A DNA stretch of 48,788 nt from Actinomycetota bacterium (GCA_025963875.1 JAOPZY010000172.1:1-48788), one strand, 5' to 3'. Counted from the stretch's first letter, positions 19,292-27,176 are shown. Numbers and translations: made by a program. The notes: generated from the sequence alone by a model not told the origin.

Positions 19292-19338
19292 AGGTTTCGT
19301 CACTTTTCGTCGCCTGACAACCAATTCTTACGAAACCT
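19292..19338. repeat. Long palindrome, AGGTT family (copy 2)
   Basis: AGGTTTCGT (19292-19300) and ACGAAACCT (19330-19338) are perfect 9-bp arms spanning 47 nt. Read on the minus strand it starts AGGTTTCGTAAGAATTGG and aligns without gaps to the 331-377 palindrome. It sits at the junction of two unrelated gene fragments, 10 nt past the stop of the minus-strand one. Confidence 0.7.
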
Positions 19339-19348
19339 CGCGACTGCC

Positions 19349-19465
19349 TCAGCCCCCGCCCCCGCGCCAGCGGTCCAGGACGGTCTCCAGGACCTCCCGG
19401 GTGAGGTTGACGGAGTCCCTGGAGTTCACCTTGAAGCGCCCGTGGAGCACGCCGGCGTCGAACAC
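19349..19465 (-). pseudogene. C-terminal fragment of an unidentified protein
   Basis: A 38-codon frame has strong coding character (FDAGVLHGRFKVNSRDSVNL then TREVLETVLDRWRGGGG) and reads like the end of a larger protein. An in-frame TAA lies just upstream of its only GTG, so it is cut off. I do not recognise the family. Together with the MBL fragment it shows that this segment is made of broken genes. Confidence 0.4.
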
Positions 19466-19571
19466 CGGAGGTTAGTCGCGCTCGCTCACTCTCGGCGGTC
19501 GCCCGGGGTTTCAATACGACGCGCTGGAGGCGAATTGTCCAGTTTCCCGGCAGTTCCCGCAGGGCCGGAAT

Positions 19572-19620
19572 ATTCTTTGCTTCCTTTACCGCGTATAGCG
19601 CGGCAGGAGAAGCAAAGAAT
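19572..19620. repeat. Long palindrome, TTCTTTGC family (copy 1)
   Basis: The outer arms ATTCTTTGCTTC (19572-19583) and GAAGCAAAGAAT (19609-19620) are perfect. A nested stem CCGCG/CGCGG (19589-19593, 19599-19603) closes a 5-nt loop. TTCTTTGC to GCAAAGAA spans 47 nt, and the layout (8-8-5-5-5-8-8) is identical to the element at 47443-47489. Confidence 0.75.
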
Positions 19621-19771
19621 CTCGGCGGTCATCGTAGAGGACCGAGCGCCGCCACTCATAGTGGTGGGTGTCATTTGAAGCGGAACGCCCCGACGCCGAC
19701 TGCCCACTAAGCTCGGCAGGCGCGGGACGACCCCAGTCTGTTAAGTAAACGGCATTGGGCTTTGACCCCCA

Positions 19772-19921
19772 TCAGGGCCTGTAGGCGCTGCCTCGTGGGC
19801 GGACGGCCTCAGGAAGCCTACGCACGGCCACAAGAATCCGCTCGCGGTCAGTGCGGCTCATGCGTTCCAGGGCCTTGACTGCCTTCGGCTGAAGCTCGAC
19901 GTGCCACTGCGGTTCAGTCAG
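19772..19921 (-). pseudogene. Truncated RelE/ParE-type toxin
   Basis: Forty-nine residues (TEPQWHVELQPKAVKALERM, then SRTDRERILVAVRRL) match the first half of RelE/ParE toxins, which are normally 85-95 residues. The sequence then drifts and stops at 19772, so the catalytic C-terminal strands are gone. Only a CTG is available as start, overlapping the antitoxin stop where an ATG would normally stand. The toxin is therefore inactive. Confidence 0.55.
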
Positions 19922-20129
19922 CCAGCAACTCCCGCTCCACCTGCTCAAGGGGGATACCGCGGGACGCATCGGCTAATGCCTCCAGGTCCCCAGCTGTGAC
20001 GGGTTCGTCGTCGTCCGGAGCAGCGTCGAGGCGTGCGAGAAACGGGTCCTTCGCTCGGGTCAGCAGGTGCGCCACCGGCTCGAGTGATGCCTCGGGCAGC
20101 TCGTCCAGGAGCCGGTGTAGTTCTGGCAG
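19914..20129 (-). pseudogene. RelB/Phd-like antitoxin, start lost
   Basis: About 71 residues (PELHRLLDELPEASLEPVAH, then an acidic DDDEPVTAGDLEALADAS and PLEQVERELLAD) resemble actinobacterial antitoxins that precede RelE-type toxins. No ATG, GTG or TTG start is in frame; only CTG at 20129 or read-through from upstream would open it. An ATG-rich string in another frame just upstream suggests a frameshift. The partner toxin is also truncated, so the module looks decayed. Confidence 0.5.
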
Positions 20130-20170
20130 GAACGGGTACCCCCGCCTGACACCATCGGCAACATCCTGGC

Positions 20171-20932
20171 TTACGAGCCGGAAGCCTCCGCCACCGTCAT
20201 CAGGCGGGCGACCTGGCGGGCGCTGGAGGCGGCCACCGCATCCTCCATCACGTGGGCGAAGACGGACTGCACCGAGGTCGACGCCGTCGGGCGCACCCGG
20301 TGCAGGGCCTCGGTCACGGCAGGCAGATCCTCGATGGGCCAGCCGCTCTGCACGAAGGGCTCCCACACGAACTCCTCGAACATGGCGACGAAGCGTTCGG
20401 CGACGACCGTGAGGTCGTGCGACAGCCGCTCGTATTCGTCCAGCGCCACCGACAGCGGCATGCCCACCGCGACCAGCTCGGCCCCGTTGCGGACCATCCG
20501 GGGGCTGGGGGCGAGGAAGTTTTCGCCTTCGTGCTGGAGCAACCCCAGGCTGCACGCCCGCTTGACCAGCGCCTCGTCCTGGACGATCTCGGGGAACATC
20601 TGCTCGAGCTGCTGACGGGTGAAGCGCTCGGGCACCTCGTCGCTCCATGGGGCAGTCAGCGCCTGCTCGAAACCAAGAACGTCATGCAGGCTCCGGCCCT
20701 CCTCCCAGGCACTGAGCAGGCAGCCGATGGCGGCCAGGGAGAACCCCCGCTCCTGGAGCCCCGCCGTGTACTTGAGGCGTGCCAGGTGCCCCTCGCCGTA
20801 GTAGCCGACCCGGCCGACCATGCGAGGCGGCGGCAGGATGCCCTTGGTCTGGTAGGAACGGATGTTGCGAGTGGTGGTGCCGGCCTTACGAGCCAGCTCG
20901 TCGATGGTCCACTCGTCCTTCGTCGGCGTCAT
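20171..20932 (-). CDS. MerR-family transcriptional regulator
   Basis: A 253-residue regulator. The N-terminal winged helix (WTIDELARKAGTTTRNIRSY) and the second MerR helix region (GYYGEGHLARLKYTAGLQER) cover residues 8-75. The C-terminal effector domain of about 170 residues is helical and has no metal-binding cysteine cluster, so it is not a MerR/CueR metal sensor. Two strong dyads lie between it and the pgi gene, and a GGGAGG RBS lies 7 nt before the ATG at 20932. It probably regulates itself; the target and ligand are unknown. Confidence 0.9.
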   Translation of the reverse strand: MTPTKDEWTIDELARKAGTTTRNIRSYQTKGILPPPRMVGRVGYYGEGHLARLKYTAGLQERGFSLAAIGCLLSAWEEGRSLHDVLGFEQALTAPWSDEVPERFTRQQLEQMFPEIVQDEALVKRACSLGLLQHEGENFLAPSPRMVRNGAELVAVGMPLSVALDEYERLSHDLTVVAERFVAMFEEFVWEPFVQSGWPIEDLPAVTEALHRVRPTASTSVQSVFAHVMEDAVAASSARQVARLMTVAEASGS

Positions 20933-20957
20933 GGCGACCTCCCGGTCACTCCCGGTG

Positions 20958-20995
20958 ACTCATACATGAGTGAACGTAACATCGCCCTATGTTAC
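20958..20995. promoter_or_regulatory. Two operator-like dyads before the merR gene
   Basis: GTAACAT-N6-ATGTTAC (20976-20995) and ACTCAT-AC-ATGAGT (20958-20971) are perfect inverted repeats in the promoter region of the regulator. They are natural candidates for autoregulation. Confidence 0.55.
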
Positions 20996-21023
20996 TGTCC
21001 CCGGCCAATAATGTCGCTGGATT

Positions 21024-22613
21024 TTATCGCGTTCCGGGGCTTGAGCGGGCAAGTTGCTCGAGCTCCTCGAAGGTGACCCGAGCCACCCGCCTGCGGCGGG
21101 CCCGGAGCGCCTGCAGGTCCCCCAGGGCCTGGGCATCCATCAGAGTGCCGAAGGGATACGGCTTGCCGGGGATCGGCAGGTCGATGTCCCGGCTGGTGTC
21201 CGTCACCTGGAGGAAGACCCCGGAGGTGGGACCGCCCTTGTGGAGCTGGCCGGTCGAGTGCAGGAACCGGGGGCCGAAGCCGACGGTGGTCGCGACGCGG
21301 TGCCGGTCTCGCAGGGCCAACCGGTCGAGCTGCAGGGCCGCCGCAGTCTCGGGGGTGCGGTCCAGGTAGGCCTGGATGGCGATGTAGTCGTCGGGAGCCA
21401 CGCCCTGGAGCAGTCCCGCCGCGTCGCCGGGGTCTGGCTCCTCTAGCTTGCCCCCCTCCTGGAGTGAGGCCAGGATGGCCCGGGTCGCCTGTTTGGCCTC
21501 CTCCACATTGGGCTGGTCGAAGGCGTTGATCCCCATCACGTGACCGGCGACCGCGGTGGCGAACTCGAAGCGGAAGATCTCGGCCCCCAGGGTCTTCGGG
21601 CCGCCGAACTCCAGCGTGACCACCGGGTGCCCCGCAGCGCGCAGCGGCGCCAGGCCGGGGTAGTCGCCGAGGGAGACGAAGAGGCGGTCCTCCCCGTACA
21701 CCTCGGGGGGGCCGATGTCCTCCCCCGCGACCGGCACGATGCCCTTGCCCTCCTTGCCGGTGGACTCGGCGACGAGCTGCTCGACCCAGTCGCCGAAGGA
21801 CTCCACGGACGCCGGGAGCACGAACGTGAGCTTGTCCTGGCCGGCCAGCCACGCCTCGCCCATGGTGGCCCCCAGCCAGGCGCCGGGGTTCTCGAACGCC
21901 GGCACCGCCTTGCAGCCGTCCGCCATCTCCTGGGCCGAGAAGAGCAGGTCCTCGAGGTCGGCACCGATCAGGGCAGCCGGGACGAGGCCGAAGAGCGACA
22001 GCGCCGAGTACCGGCCCCCGAGGTCGGGCGGGTTCTGGAACACCCGGCGAAATCCCTTCGAGCCCGCCAGCTCCTCGAGGGGCGTACCGGGATCCGTGAT
22101 GGCGATGAAGCTCGACCCCCGGCCGCCGGTCCTGGCGTAGAAGTGCTCGAAATGGGACAGCGTCTCCAGCGTGGTCCCGGACTTGCTCGCGACGATGAAC
22201 AGGGTGTGGTCGAGGTCGAGCGATGCCTCCACCCGCGCGATCGTCGCGGGGTGCGTCGTGTCGAGGACGGTGAGCTCCAGCGCGCCCGCCGCCGTGCCGT
22301 ACGTGCGGGCGAACATCTCCGGTGCCAGGCTGGACCCACCCATCCCCAGCAGGACCGCACGGGTGAACCCGTCCGCCGCCACCTGCCTTGCGAACGCCTG
22401 CAGCCCGGGGATCCTCCCCCGAAGGTCGGCGGGGAGGGTGAGCCAGCCGAGCCGGTTCGCGATCTCGGTCGGGTCGGGCTTCCACACGGTGTGGTCGTGG
22501 CTCCAGATCCGGGACACGATGTCGTCCGCGTCGAACTCCTTCAGCCGGCGGCGCACGGCAGAGGCCAGCTGGCCGAGGGACTTCTGCTCCTCAAAATGCT
22601 GCAGCGATGTCAT
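21024..22613 (-). CDS. pgi: Glucose-6-phosphate isomerase
   Basis: A 529-residue SIS-fold isomerase interconverting glucose-6-phosphate and fructose-6-phosphate. The sugar-phosphate loop is VASKSGTTLET. Catalytic-region motifs include GINAFDQPNVEEAK and HSTGQLHKGGP with the active-site Lys. The sequence resembles the PGI half of bifunctional transaldolase-PGI proteins more than the classical E. coli enzyme; no transaldolase is adjacent. The ATG at 22613 overlaps the end of the phosphatase gene by 23 nt, so they are cotranscribed. Confidence 0.9.
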   Translation of the reverse strand: MTSLQHFEEQKSLGQLASAVRRRLKEFDADDIVSRIWSHDHTVWKPDPTEIANRLGWLTLPADLRGRIPGLQAFARQVAADGFTRAVLLGMGGSSLAPEMFARTYGTAAGALELTVLDTTHPATIARVEASLDLDHTLFIVASKSGTTLETLSHFEHFYARTGGRGSSFIAITDPGTPLEELAGSKGFRRVFQNPPDLGGRYSALSLFGLVPAALIGADLEDLLFSAQEMADGCKAVPAFENPGAWLGATMGEAWLAGQDKLTFVLPASVESFGDWVEQLVAESTGKEGKGIVPVAGEDIGPPEVYGEDRLFVSLGDYPGLAPLRAAGHPVVTLEFGGPKTLGAEIFRFEFATAVAGHVMGINAFDQPNVEEAKQATRAILASLQEGGKLEEPDPGDAAGLLQGVAPDDYIAIQAYLDRTPETAAALQLDRLALRDRHRVATTVGFGPRFLHSTGQLHKGGPTSGVFLQVTDTSRDIDLPIPGKPYPFGTLMDAQALGDLQALRARRRRVARVTFEELEQLARSSPGTR

Positions 22614-23223
22614 TGCGGTCCTCCTCGTCGGCGTTGATCGGCGTTTCGTTCCAGCGGGCCAAGACCGGCCACGTGTGCTCGTAGCCGAGGACGGAGACCC
22701 CGGCCGGGTCCAGGGCAAACCGACGGCCATCCTTCGGCGCCAGGTCGACCCAGCGGGCCGCGAGGATCCTGAGGACATGGCCGTGGGCAAAGATGGCCAC
22801 GTCGCCAGGCGTGGAGCGGACCTCGGCGATCACCCGGTCCACCCGGCGGCCCACGTCCTCGACGGTCTCGCCGCCCGGCACGCCGTCGTCCCAGAGCGTC
22901 CACCCCGGCCGCTCGGCGACGATGTCCTCGGTCGTCCTGCCCTCGTACTCCCCGTAGTCCCACTCGGCAAGGTCGTCACGGACCCCGGCAACCTCGCCGA
23001 AACCGGCCAGCCGGCAGGTCTCGACGGCACGCTGCCGCGGGCTGACCAGCACGTTGGCGAACTTCCGTCGCTGGAGGAGACGGCCAAGCGACACCGCCTG
23101 CTGGCGCCCGCGCTCCGTCAGCGGCACGTCCGTCCGGCCCGTGTGACGGCCCTGGAGCGCCCACTCGGTCTCACCGTGGCGGACAAGGACGACCTGTTGG
23201 CGATAAAGGGAGTTTTGGTCCAT
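22591..23223 (-). CDS. Histidine phosphatase family protein
   Basis: A 210-residue branch-1 histidine phosphatase. The phosphohistidine motif is VLVRHGETEW near residue 11, and the second catalytic His is in FAHGHVLRILAARW near residue 150. Members include phosphoglycerate mutases and broad sugar phosphatases; the WDDGVPGGETVEDVGRRVD stretch is common in the CobC/phosphatase type. It overlaps pgi, so a role in sugar-phosphate metabolism is plausible. TAGCCT lies 6 nt before the ATG, implying a leaderless mRNA. Confidence 0.88.
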   Translation of the reverse strand: MDQNSLYRQQVVLVRHGETEWALQGRHTGRTDVPLTERGRQQAVSLGRLLQRRKFANVLVSPRQRAVETCRLAGFGEVAGVRDDLAEWDYGEYEGRTTEDIVAERPGWTLWDDGVPGGETVEDVGRRVDRVIAEVRSTPGDVAIFAHGHVLRILAARWVDLAPKDGRRFALDPAGVSVLGYEHTWPVLARWNETPINADEEDRNDIAAAF

Positions 23224-23229
23224 GCCGTG

Positions 23230-23284
23230 AGGCTACCGCGACCGGCGCCCGCTGCAGGAGGAACGAGCCCGGGACGGGTAGCCT
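23230..23284. promoter_or_regulatory. Mirror-image divergent leaderless promoters
   Basis: AGGCTACC (23230-23237) and GGTAGCCT (23277-23284) form an inverted repeat. Read outward on each strand, both give TAGCCT exactly 6 nt before a start codon (ATG 23223 on minus, GTG 23291 on plus). The repeat may thus be two -10 boxes. No -35 consensus is evident. Confidence 0.55.
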
Positions 23285-23290
23285 TTCGAC

Positions 23291-24229
23291 GTGGACGCCG
23301 AACCGATGGAACCGCACCCACCGATCGTAGCGATCATGCCTGTCCGTTACCCGCAGATCCTGGAGGCGGTGACCCGAGCCGGCGGGATCCTCGGCAGCCC
23401 CGCCGAGGCCGAGGGACTGGTGTGGACCGATCCCATGGCCCCCGACGACCTGGCGTCGGTCCTGGCCGGGTCGCCTGCCGCCTGGGTGCAGCTGCCCTTC
23501 GCCGGCGTGGAGTCCTTCGCCGAGCAGCTCGAGCCCGGCCGCATCTGGACCTCGGCCAAGGGGATCTACGGCCCGGCCGTGGCGGAGCATGCCCTCGCCC
23601 TCATGCTGGCTGCCGCCCGCGGCCTTCACCACTACGTCAAGTGCACGTCGTGGGCGTCCGCCGAGGTGGTGCCGGCCCGCCGCCTCAAGGGCTCCCGGGT
23701 GCTGATCGTCGGCACCGGTGGCATCGGGCGGGCGCTGGCCCGGCTCCTGGAGCCACTGGAACCGGAGATCACCGCCGTCAACCGCAGCGGCACCCCGATG
23801 GCCGGCGCCTCATCGACCGTCCCGACCGCCCTGCTGGGCGAGGTGGTCGGCCAGGCCGACTGGGTGGTGCTCGCGGCCCCCCTGACGCAGGAGACGACGC
23901 ACCTGTTCGACAGCCGGATGCTCGGCGCCATGAGCCGGCAGGCCTGGCTGGTCAACGTCGCCCGGGGAGGGCTGGTCGACACGGCCGCGCTCGTCGAGTC
24001 GCTGGAACACGGCGGCATCGGCGGCGCGGCCCTCGACGTCACCGACCCCGAGCCGCTCCCCGACGGGCACCCGCTGTGGAGCTTCTCCAACGTGATCATC
24101 ACGCCGCACATCGCCAACACGTGGGACATGGCCCTGCCGGAGCTTGCCGCGAGGGTGGAGCGCAACGTCCTGGCCCTCGGCGGCGGCACGCCACTCGAGG
24201 GCCAGGTGGACATCGCACTGCGGTACTGA
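23291..24229 (+). CDS. D-isomer-specific 2-hydroxyacid dehydrogenase
   Basis: A 312-residue NAD(P)-dependent oxidoreductase. The nucleotide-binding loop is VLIVGTGGIGRALARL. The catalytic triad is Arg225 (VNVARGGLVD), Glu254 (DPEPLPDGHPLW) and His273 (ITPHIANT). The family reduces 2-oxoacids or oxidises D-2-hydroxyacids; substrate is not predictable here. The GTG at 23291 is favoured by the TAGCCT box 6 nt upstream; ATG 23306 is an alternative. It converges with the mutase gene, only 8 nt apart. Confidence 0.9.
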   Translation: MDAEPMEPHPPIVAIMPVRYPQILEAVTRAGGILGSPAEAEGLVWTDPMAPDDLASVLAGSPAAWVQLPFAGVESFAEQLEPGRIWTSAKGIYGPAVAEHALALMLAAARGLHHYVKCTSWASAEVVPARRLKGSRVLIVGTGGIGRALARLLEPLEPEITAVNRSGTPMAGASSTVPTALLGEVVGQADWVVLAAPLTQETTHLFDSRMLGAMSRQAWLVNVARGGLVDTAALVESLEHGGIGGAALDVTDPEPLPDGHPLWSFSNVIITPHIANTWDMALPELAARVERNVLALGGGTPLEGQVDIALRY

Positions 24230-24237
24230 GGGGGGGC

Positions 24238-25899
24238 TCAGAAGGCCGGCGACTCCCGGTAGACCCCGAAGACCCGCTTGAGCGCGTTCACCATCTCGCC
24301 GAGCGTGCACTCGGCCCGGGCGCAGTCGACGAGCAGCGGCATCAGGTTGGCATCGGTGCTGGCGGCAGCTTCGAGGGCCAGCAGGCTGTTCTCAACCGCT
24401 TTCGGCTCCCGGCCCGCCTTGCGGCGCTCGAGGGCTTCGACCTGCTGGGTCTCGGTTCCCGGGGGGATGGCCAGGACGCTGACCTCGCCCTCGCGCGGCG
24501 GCCGCTGGAAGCGGTTCACCCCCACCACGACCTTGCGACCCTCCTCGAAGAGTCGCTGGGAGCGGTAGGCGGCATCCGCGATCTCGGCCTGGAAGAATCC
24601 GTCCTCGATGCCCTGCAACATCCCGGCGAGGATGGACCCGTCCCCCATCTCGTCGATGCGGGCGAAGTACCGTTCCGCCTGGGACTCGATGCGGTCGGTG
24701 AGGGCCTCGACGAAGTAGGAGCCCCCGAGCGGATCGATGACATTGGCGGCGCCGGTCTCGTAGGCGAGGATCTGCTGGGTCCGCAGCGCGAGCTCGGCGG
24801 CCTCCTCGGTGGGCAGCGCCAGCACCTCGTCCAGGGAGTTGGTGTGGAGCGACTGGGTCCCGCCGAACACCGCCGCGAGCGCCTCGTAGGCCGTCCGGAC
24901 CACGTTGTTGTACGGCTGGGGCGCCGTGAGCGAGCACCCCGCCGTCTGGGTGTGGAAGCGCAGCCGGAGGGAGCGTTCGTCGGCGGCGCCGTAGCGGTTG
25001 CGCATCCAGCGTGCCCAGATACGCCGGGCGGCCCGGAACTTGGCGACCTCTTCGAAGAAGTCGATGTGGGAGTTGAAGAAGAACGACAGCCGGATGGCGA
25101 CCTCGTCGGCGGTCATCCCGTGGCCGACGCCGAGCTCCACATGGGCGAACCCGGAGGCGAGCGTGAAGGCCAGCTCCTGCGCGGCGGTCGAGCCGGCCTC
25201 CCGGATGTGGTAGCCGGAGATGGAGACCGGGTGGTACCGGGGCGCCTCGTCGCGGCAGAAGGCCATGAGGTCGGCCGTGAGGCGAAGGTGCGGCTCCGGG
25301 GGGTACACCCACTCCTTCTGGGCGATGTACTCCTTCAGGATGTCTGTCTGCAGCGTCCCCTGGAGGTCGTGCCATGCGACGCCCTGGCGCTCGGCGACGA
25401 CGAGCCACATCGCGAAGATCATCGCCGCAGGCCCCGAGATCGTCATCGACGTGGTGATCTCCGAGAGGGGGATGCCGTCGAAGAGGGTCTCCATGTCCGC
25501 CACCGAGTCGACGGCGACGCCGCAACGGCCGACCTCGCCCTCGGACTGGAGGTCGTCGGAGTCCCTGCCCATCAGCGTCGGCATGTCGAACGCTACGGAG
25601 AGGCCGGTCTGGCCCCGCTCGAGCAGGAACTTGTAGCGGCGGTTGGTCTCGGTGGCGTTCCCGTACCCGGAGAACTGCCGGAAGGTCCACAGCCTGCCCC
25701 GGTACATCGTCGGGTAGACGCCGCGGGTGTAGGGATAGGAGCCGGGGTAGCCGAGGTCCCGGTCGTAGTCGTTGTCCTTCAGGTCCGCCGGCGTGTAGAG
25801 AGGCTCCAGGGGCTCCGAGGAGAGGGTGTCGAAGTCGGCGTCGCGCACCCCGCCCTCTTCCGAGGCCCGGCGCCACTCCTCGAACGCCTCAAGGTCCAT
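24238..25899 (-). CDS. Acyl-CoA mutase large subunit (methylmalonyl-/isobutyryl-CoA mutase family)
   Basis: A 553-residue TIM-barrel substrate-binding chain without the B12-binding domain, so a separate small subunit (not in the window) is needed for coenzyme B12. Residues equivalent to methylmalonyl-CoA mutase Arg82, Tyr89, Gln197 and His244 are Arg59, Tyr66 (YPTMYRGRLW), Gln184 and His231 (SGYHIREAG). Where methylmalonyl-CoA mutase has Arg207, which binds the substrate carboxylate, this protein has Gln194 (KEYIAQKEW), as isobutyryl-CoA mutase does. Substrate is therefore open. The G-protein chaperone MeaB is encoded 36 nt upstream. Confidence 0.88.
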   Translation of the reverse strand: MDLEAFEEWRRASEEGGVRDADFDTLSSEPLEPLYTPADLKDNDYDRDLGYPGSYPYTRGVYPTMYRGRLWTFRQFSGYGNATETNRRYKFLLERGQTGLSVAFDMPTLMGRDSDDLQSEGEVGRCGVAVDSVADMETLFDGIPLSEITTSMTISGPAAMIFAMWLVVAERQGVAWHDLQGTLQTDILKEYIAQKEWVYPPEPHLRLTADLMAFCRDEAPRYHPVSISGYHIREAGSTAAQELAFTLASGFAHVELGVGHGMTADEVAIRLSFFFNSHIDFFEEVAKFRAARRIWARWMRNRYGAADERSLRLRFHTQTAGCSLTAPQPYNNVVRTAYEALAAVFGGTQSLHTNSLDEVLALPTEEAAELALRTQQILAYETGAANVIDPLGGSYFVEALTDRIESQAERYFARIDEMGDGSILAGMLQGIEDGFFQAEIADAAYRSQRLFEEGRKVVVGVNRFQRPPREGEVSVLAIPPGTETQQVEALERRKAGREPKAVENSLLALEAAASTDANLMPLLVDCARAECTLGEMVNALKRVFGVYRESPAF

Positions 25900-25935
25900 C
25901 TCTCCCAGTGTATGTAAGAGCCGCGTGCGTCGGGC

Positions 25936-26907
25936 TCAGGCGCCGGCAAGGCCCAGCTTGGCGAGCAGCTCGGTGGCCGCCGCCCCCGGGTCGATCTCCC
26001 GGCGCTCGGCCCTCGTGACCAGGTCGTCCAGGATGGGGGCGGCCTCGCGGCCGACGTGGTACCGGACCCGCTCCGCCGCCAGATTGGCGATCTCCCTGGA
26101 CAGGCGAACCCGGCGCCGCTCACCGAGTTCGCCGGAGGCCTCCAGGTGGGCGCGGCGCGCCTTGACGGCCGCCCACAGCTCGCCCACGCCGGTCCCGGCG
26201 GTGGCCACGGTCTCCAGGACGGGAGGGCGCCACGGCAGGTGTGCCCCGAGGTCGATCATCTGGTTGAGCTCCCGAACGGTCTCCCGGCTCCCGTCCCGGT
26301 CGGCCTTGTTGACGACGAAGATGTCGCCGATCTCGAGCAGCCCCGCCTTGCCGGCCTGGATGCCGTCCCCCCACCGGGGCGTCACGACGACGACGGTCGT
26401 GTCGGCCGCATGCATGACCTCGATCTCGGACTGTCCGACCCCGACGGTCTCCACGAGGACGTAGGCGGCACCCGCGGCGTCCAGGATCCGGATGGCCTCG
26501 GGGGCTGCCAGCGCGAGGCCACCGAGGTGGCCGCGGGCGGCCATCGAGCGGATGAAGACACCGCCATCGGTGGCGTGGCCCTGCATCCGGACCCGGTCGC
26601 CGAGCAGCGCTCCGCCGCTGAAGGGTGAGGTCGGGTCGACGGCGAGGACCGCAACCCGATCGCCTTCCCCCCGGATCTGCGTGATGAGGGCCTGCACCAG
26701 GGTCGACTTGCCGGCCCCGGGCGCCCCCGTGACGCCGATGGTGAAGGCATGCCCGGTGTGCGGGAAGAGCTCCTGCATGACCGCTGGGAGGTCGGGAGCA
26801 CCCTTCTCCACGAGGGAGATCAGCCGGGCAACCGCCGGGCGCTCCCCCGCGAGGGCACGCTGGACGAGCGACTTTTGGCCCAGGGGGACCCCGACCTTGG
26901 CGTTCAG
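25936..26907 (-). CDS. meaB: MeaB/ArgK-type GTPase chaperone of the mutase
   Basis: About 323 residues of the G3E P-loop GTPase family, which loads and protects adenosylcobalamin on acyl-CoA mutases. Motifs are Walker A GVTGAPGAGKSTL, DPTSPFSGGALLGDRVRM, VETVGVGQSE and the base-specificity NKAD. The start is unclear. The open frame goes back to ATG 26997, overlapping the NifU-like gene by 94 nt, whereas a CTG at 26907 would overlap its stop as CTGA and gives the usual family length. The gene is followed by the mutase, a strong functional link. Confidence 0.9.
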   Translation of the reverse strand: MNAKVGVPLGQKSLVQRALAGERPAVARLISLVEKGAPDLPAVMQELFPHTGHAFTIGVTGAPGAGKSTLVQALITQIRGEGDRVAVLAVDPTSPFSGGALLGDRVRMQGHATDGGVFIRSMAARGHLGGLALAAPEAIRILDAAGAAYVLVETVGVGQSEIEVMHAADTTVVVVTPRWGDGIQAGKAGLLEIGDIFVVNKADRDGSRETVRELNQMIDLGAHLPWRPPVLETVATAGTGVGELWAAVKARRAHLEASGELGERRRVRLSREIANLAAERVRYHVGREAAPILDDLVTRAERREIDPGAAATELLAKLGLAGA

Positions 26908-27176
26908 TCGACCGCTACGACGCTGCGAACGCCGGGGACGTCCTCCCGGATGATCCGCTCGACGCCGGCTCGCAGGGTGACCGGCGACATGGGGCATCCG
27001 TCACAGGCTCCGAACAGCCGGATGGTCACGATGCCGTCGGCGATCCCGACGAGCTCGATGTCCCCGCCATCGAGCCGGACCGCCGGCCGGATCTTCTCAA
27101 GGGCACGGCGTACCTCATCCTCCACGATGTTCCATCCTAACTCGCCGGGAGGGGTCCCGAACAGGTCAATGTTCAT
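26904..27176 (-). CDS. NifU-like Fe-S scaffold/carrier protein
   Basis: A 90-residue protein equal to the C-terminal NifU domain (Nfu type). It has the Cys58-x2-Cys61 pair in FGACDGCPMSPVTL that binds a bridging [4Fe-4S] cluster between two monomers, and an upstream LDGGDIELVGI typical of the family. It delivers clusters to apo-proteins. It overlaps the SCP2 gene by 11 nt and the following meaB frame, indicating one transcript. Confidence 0.92.
   Translation of the reverse strand: MNIDLFGTPPGELGWNIVEDEVRRALEKIRPAVRLDGGDIELVGIADGIVTIRLFGACDGCPMSPVTLRAGVERIIREDVPGVRSVVAVD

Larger units (their letters stand above)
19035..19756. mobile_element. IS4-like transposon remnant with terminal repeats and target duplication
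   Basis: The left end AATACCGTTAACTTA (19035-19049) and the right end, read on the minus strand, AATGCCGTTTACTTA (19742-19756) match at 13 of 15 positions as terminal inverted repeats. Both are flanked by the perfect 12-bp direct repeat GGGCTTTGACCC (19023-19034 and 19757-19768). A 10-12 bp duplication is typical of the IS4 group. No transposase remains inside; instead there are gene fragments and two long palindromes. The family assignment is inference. Confidence 0.6.

Noticed and set aside
19505-19525. GTTTCAATACGAC resembles the end of some CRISPR repeats.
   Set aside because: It occurs once, with no regular spacing of further copies and no cas genes.
22171-25917. A 1248-codon open frame on the plus strand.
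   Set aside because: It is antisense to pgi, phosphatase and mutase genes and passes through unrelated loci; an artefact of high G+C with few stops. The same holds for the long plus-strand frame at 6860-9670 opposite ligA and many others.
26908-26997. Extended MeaB start at ATG 26997.
   Set aside because: It would overlap the NifU-like gene by 94 nt and add a Pro/Arg-rich stretch not found in the family, so it is unlikely.
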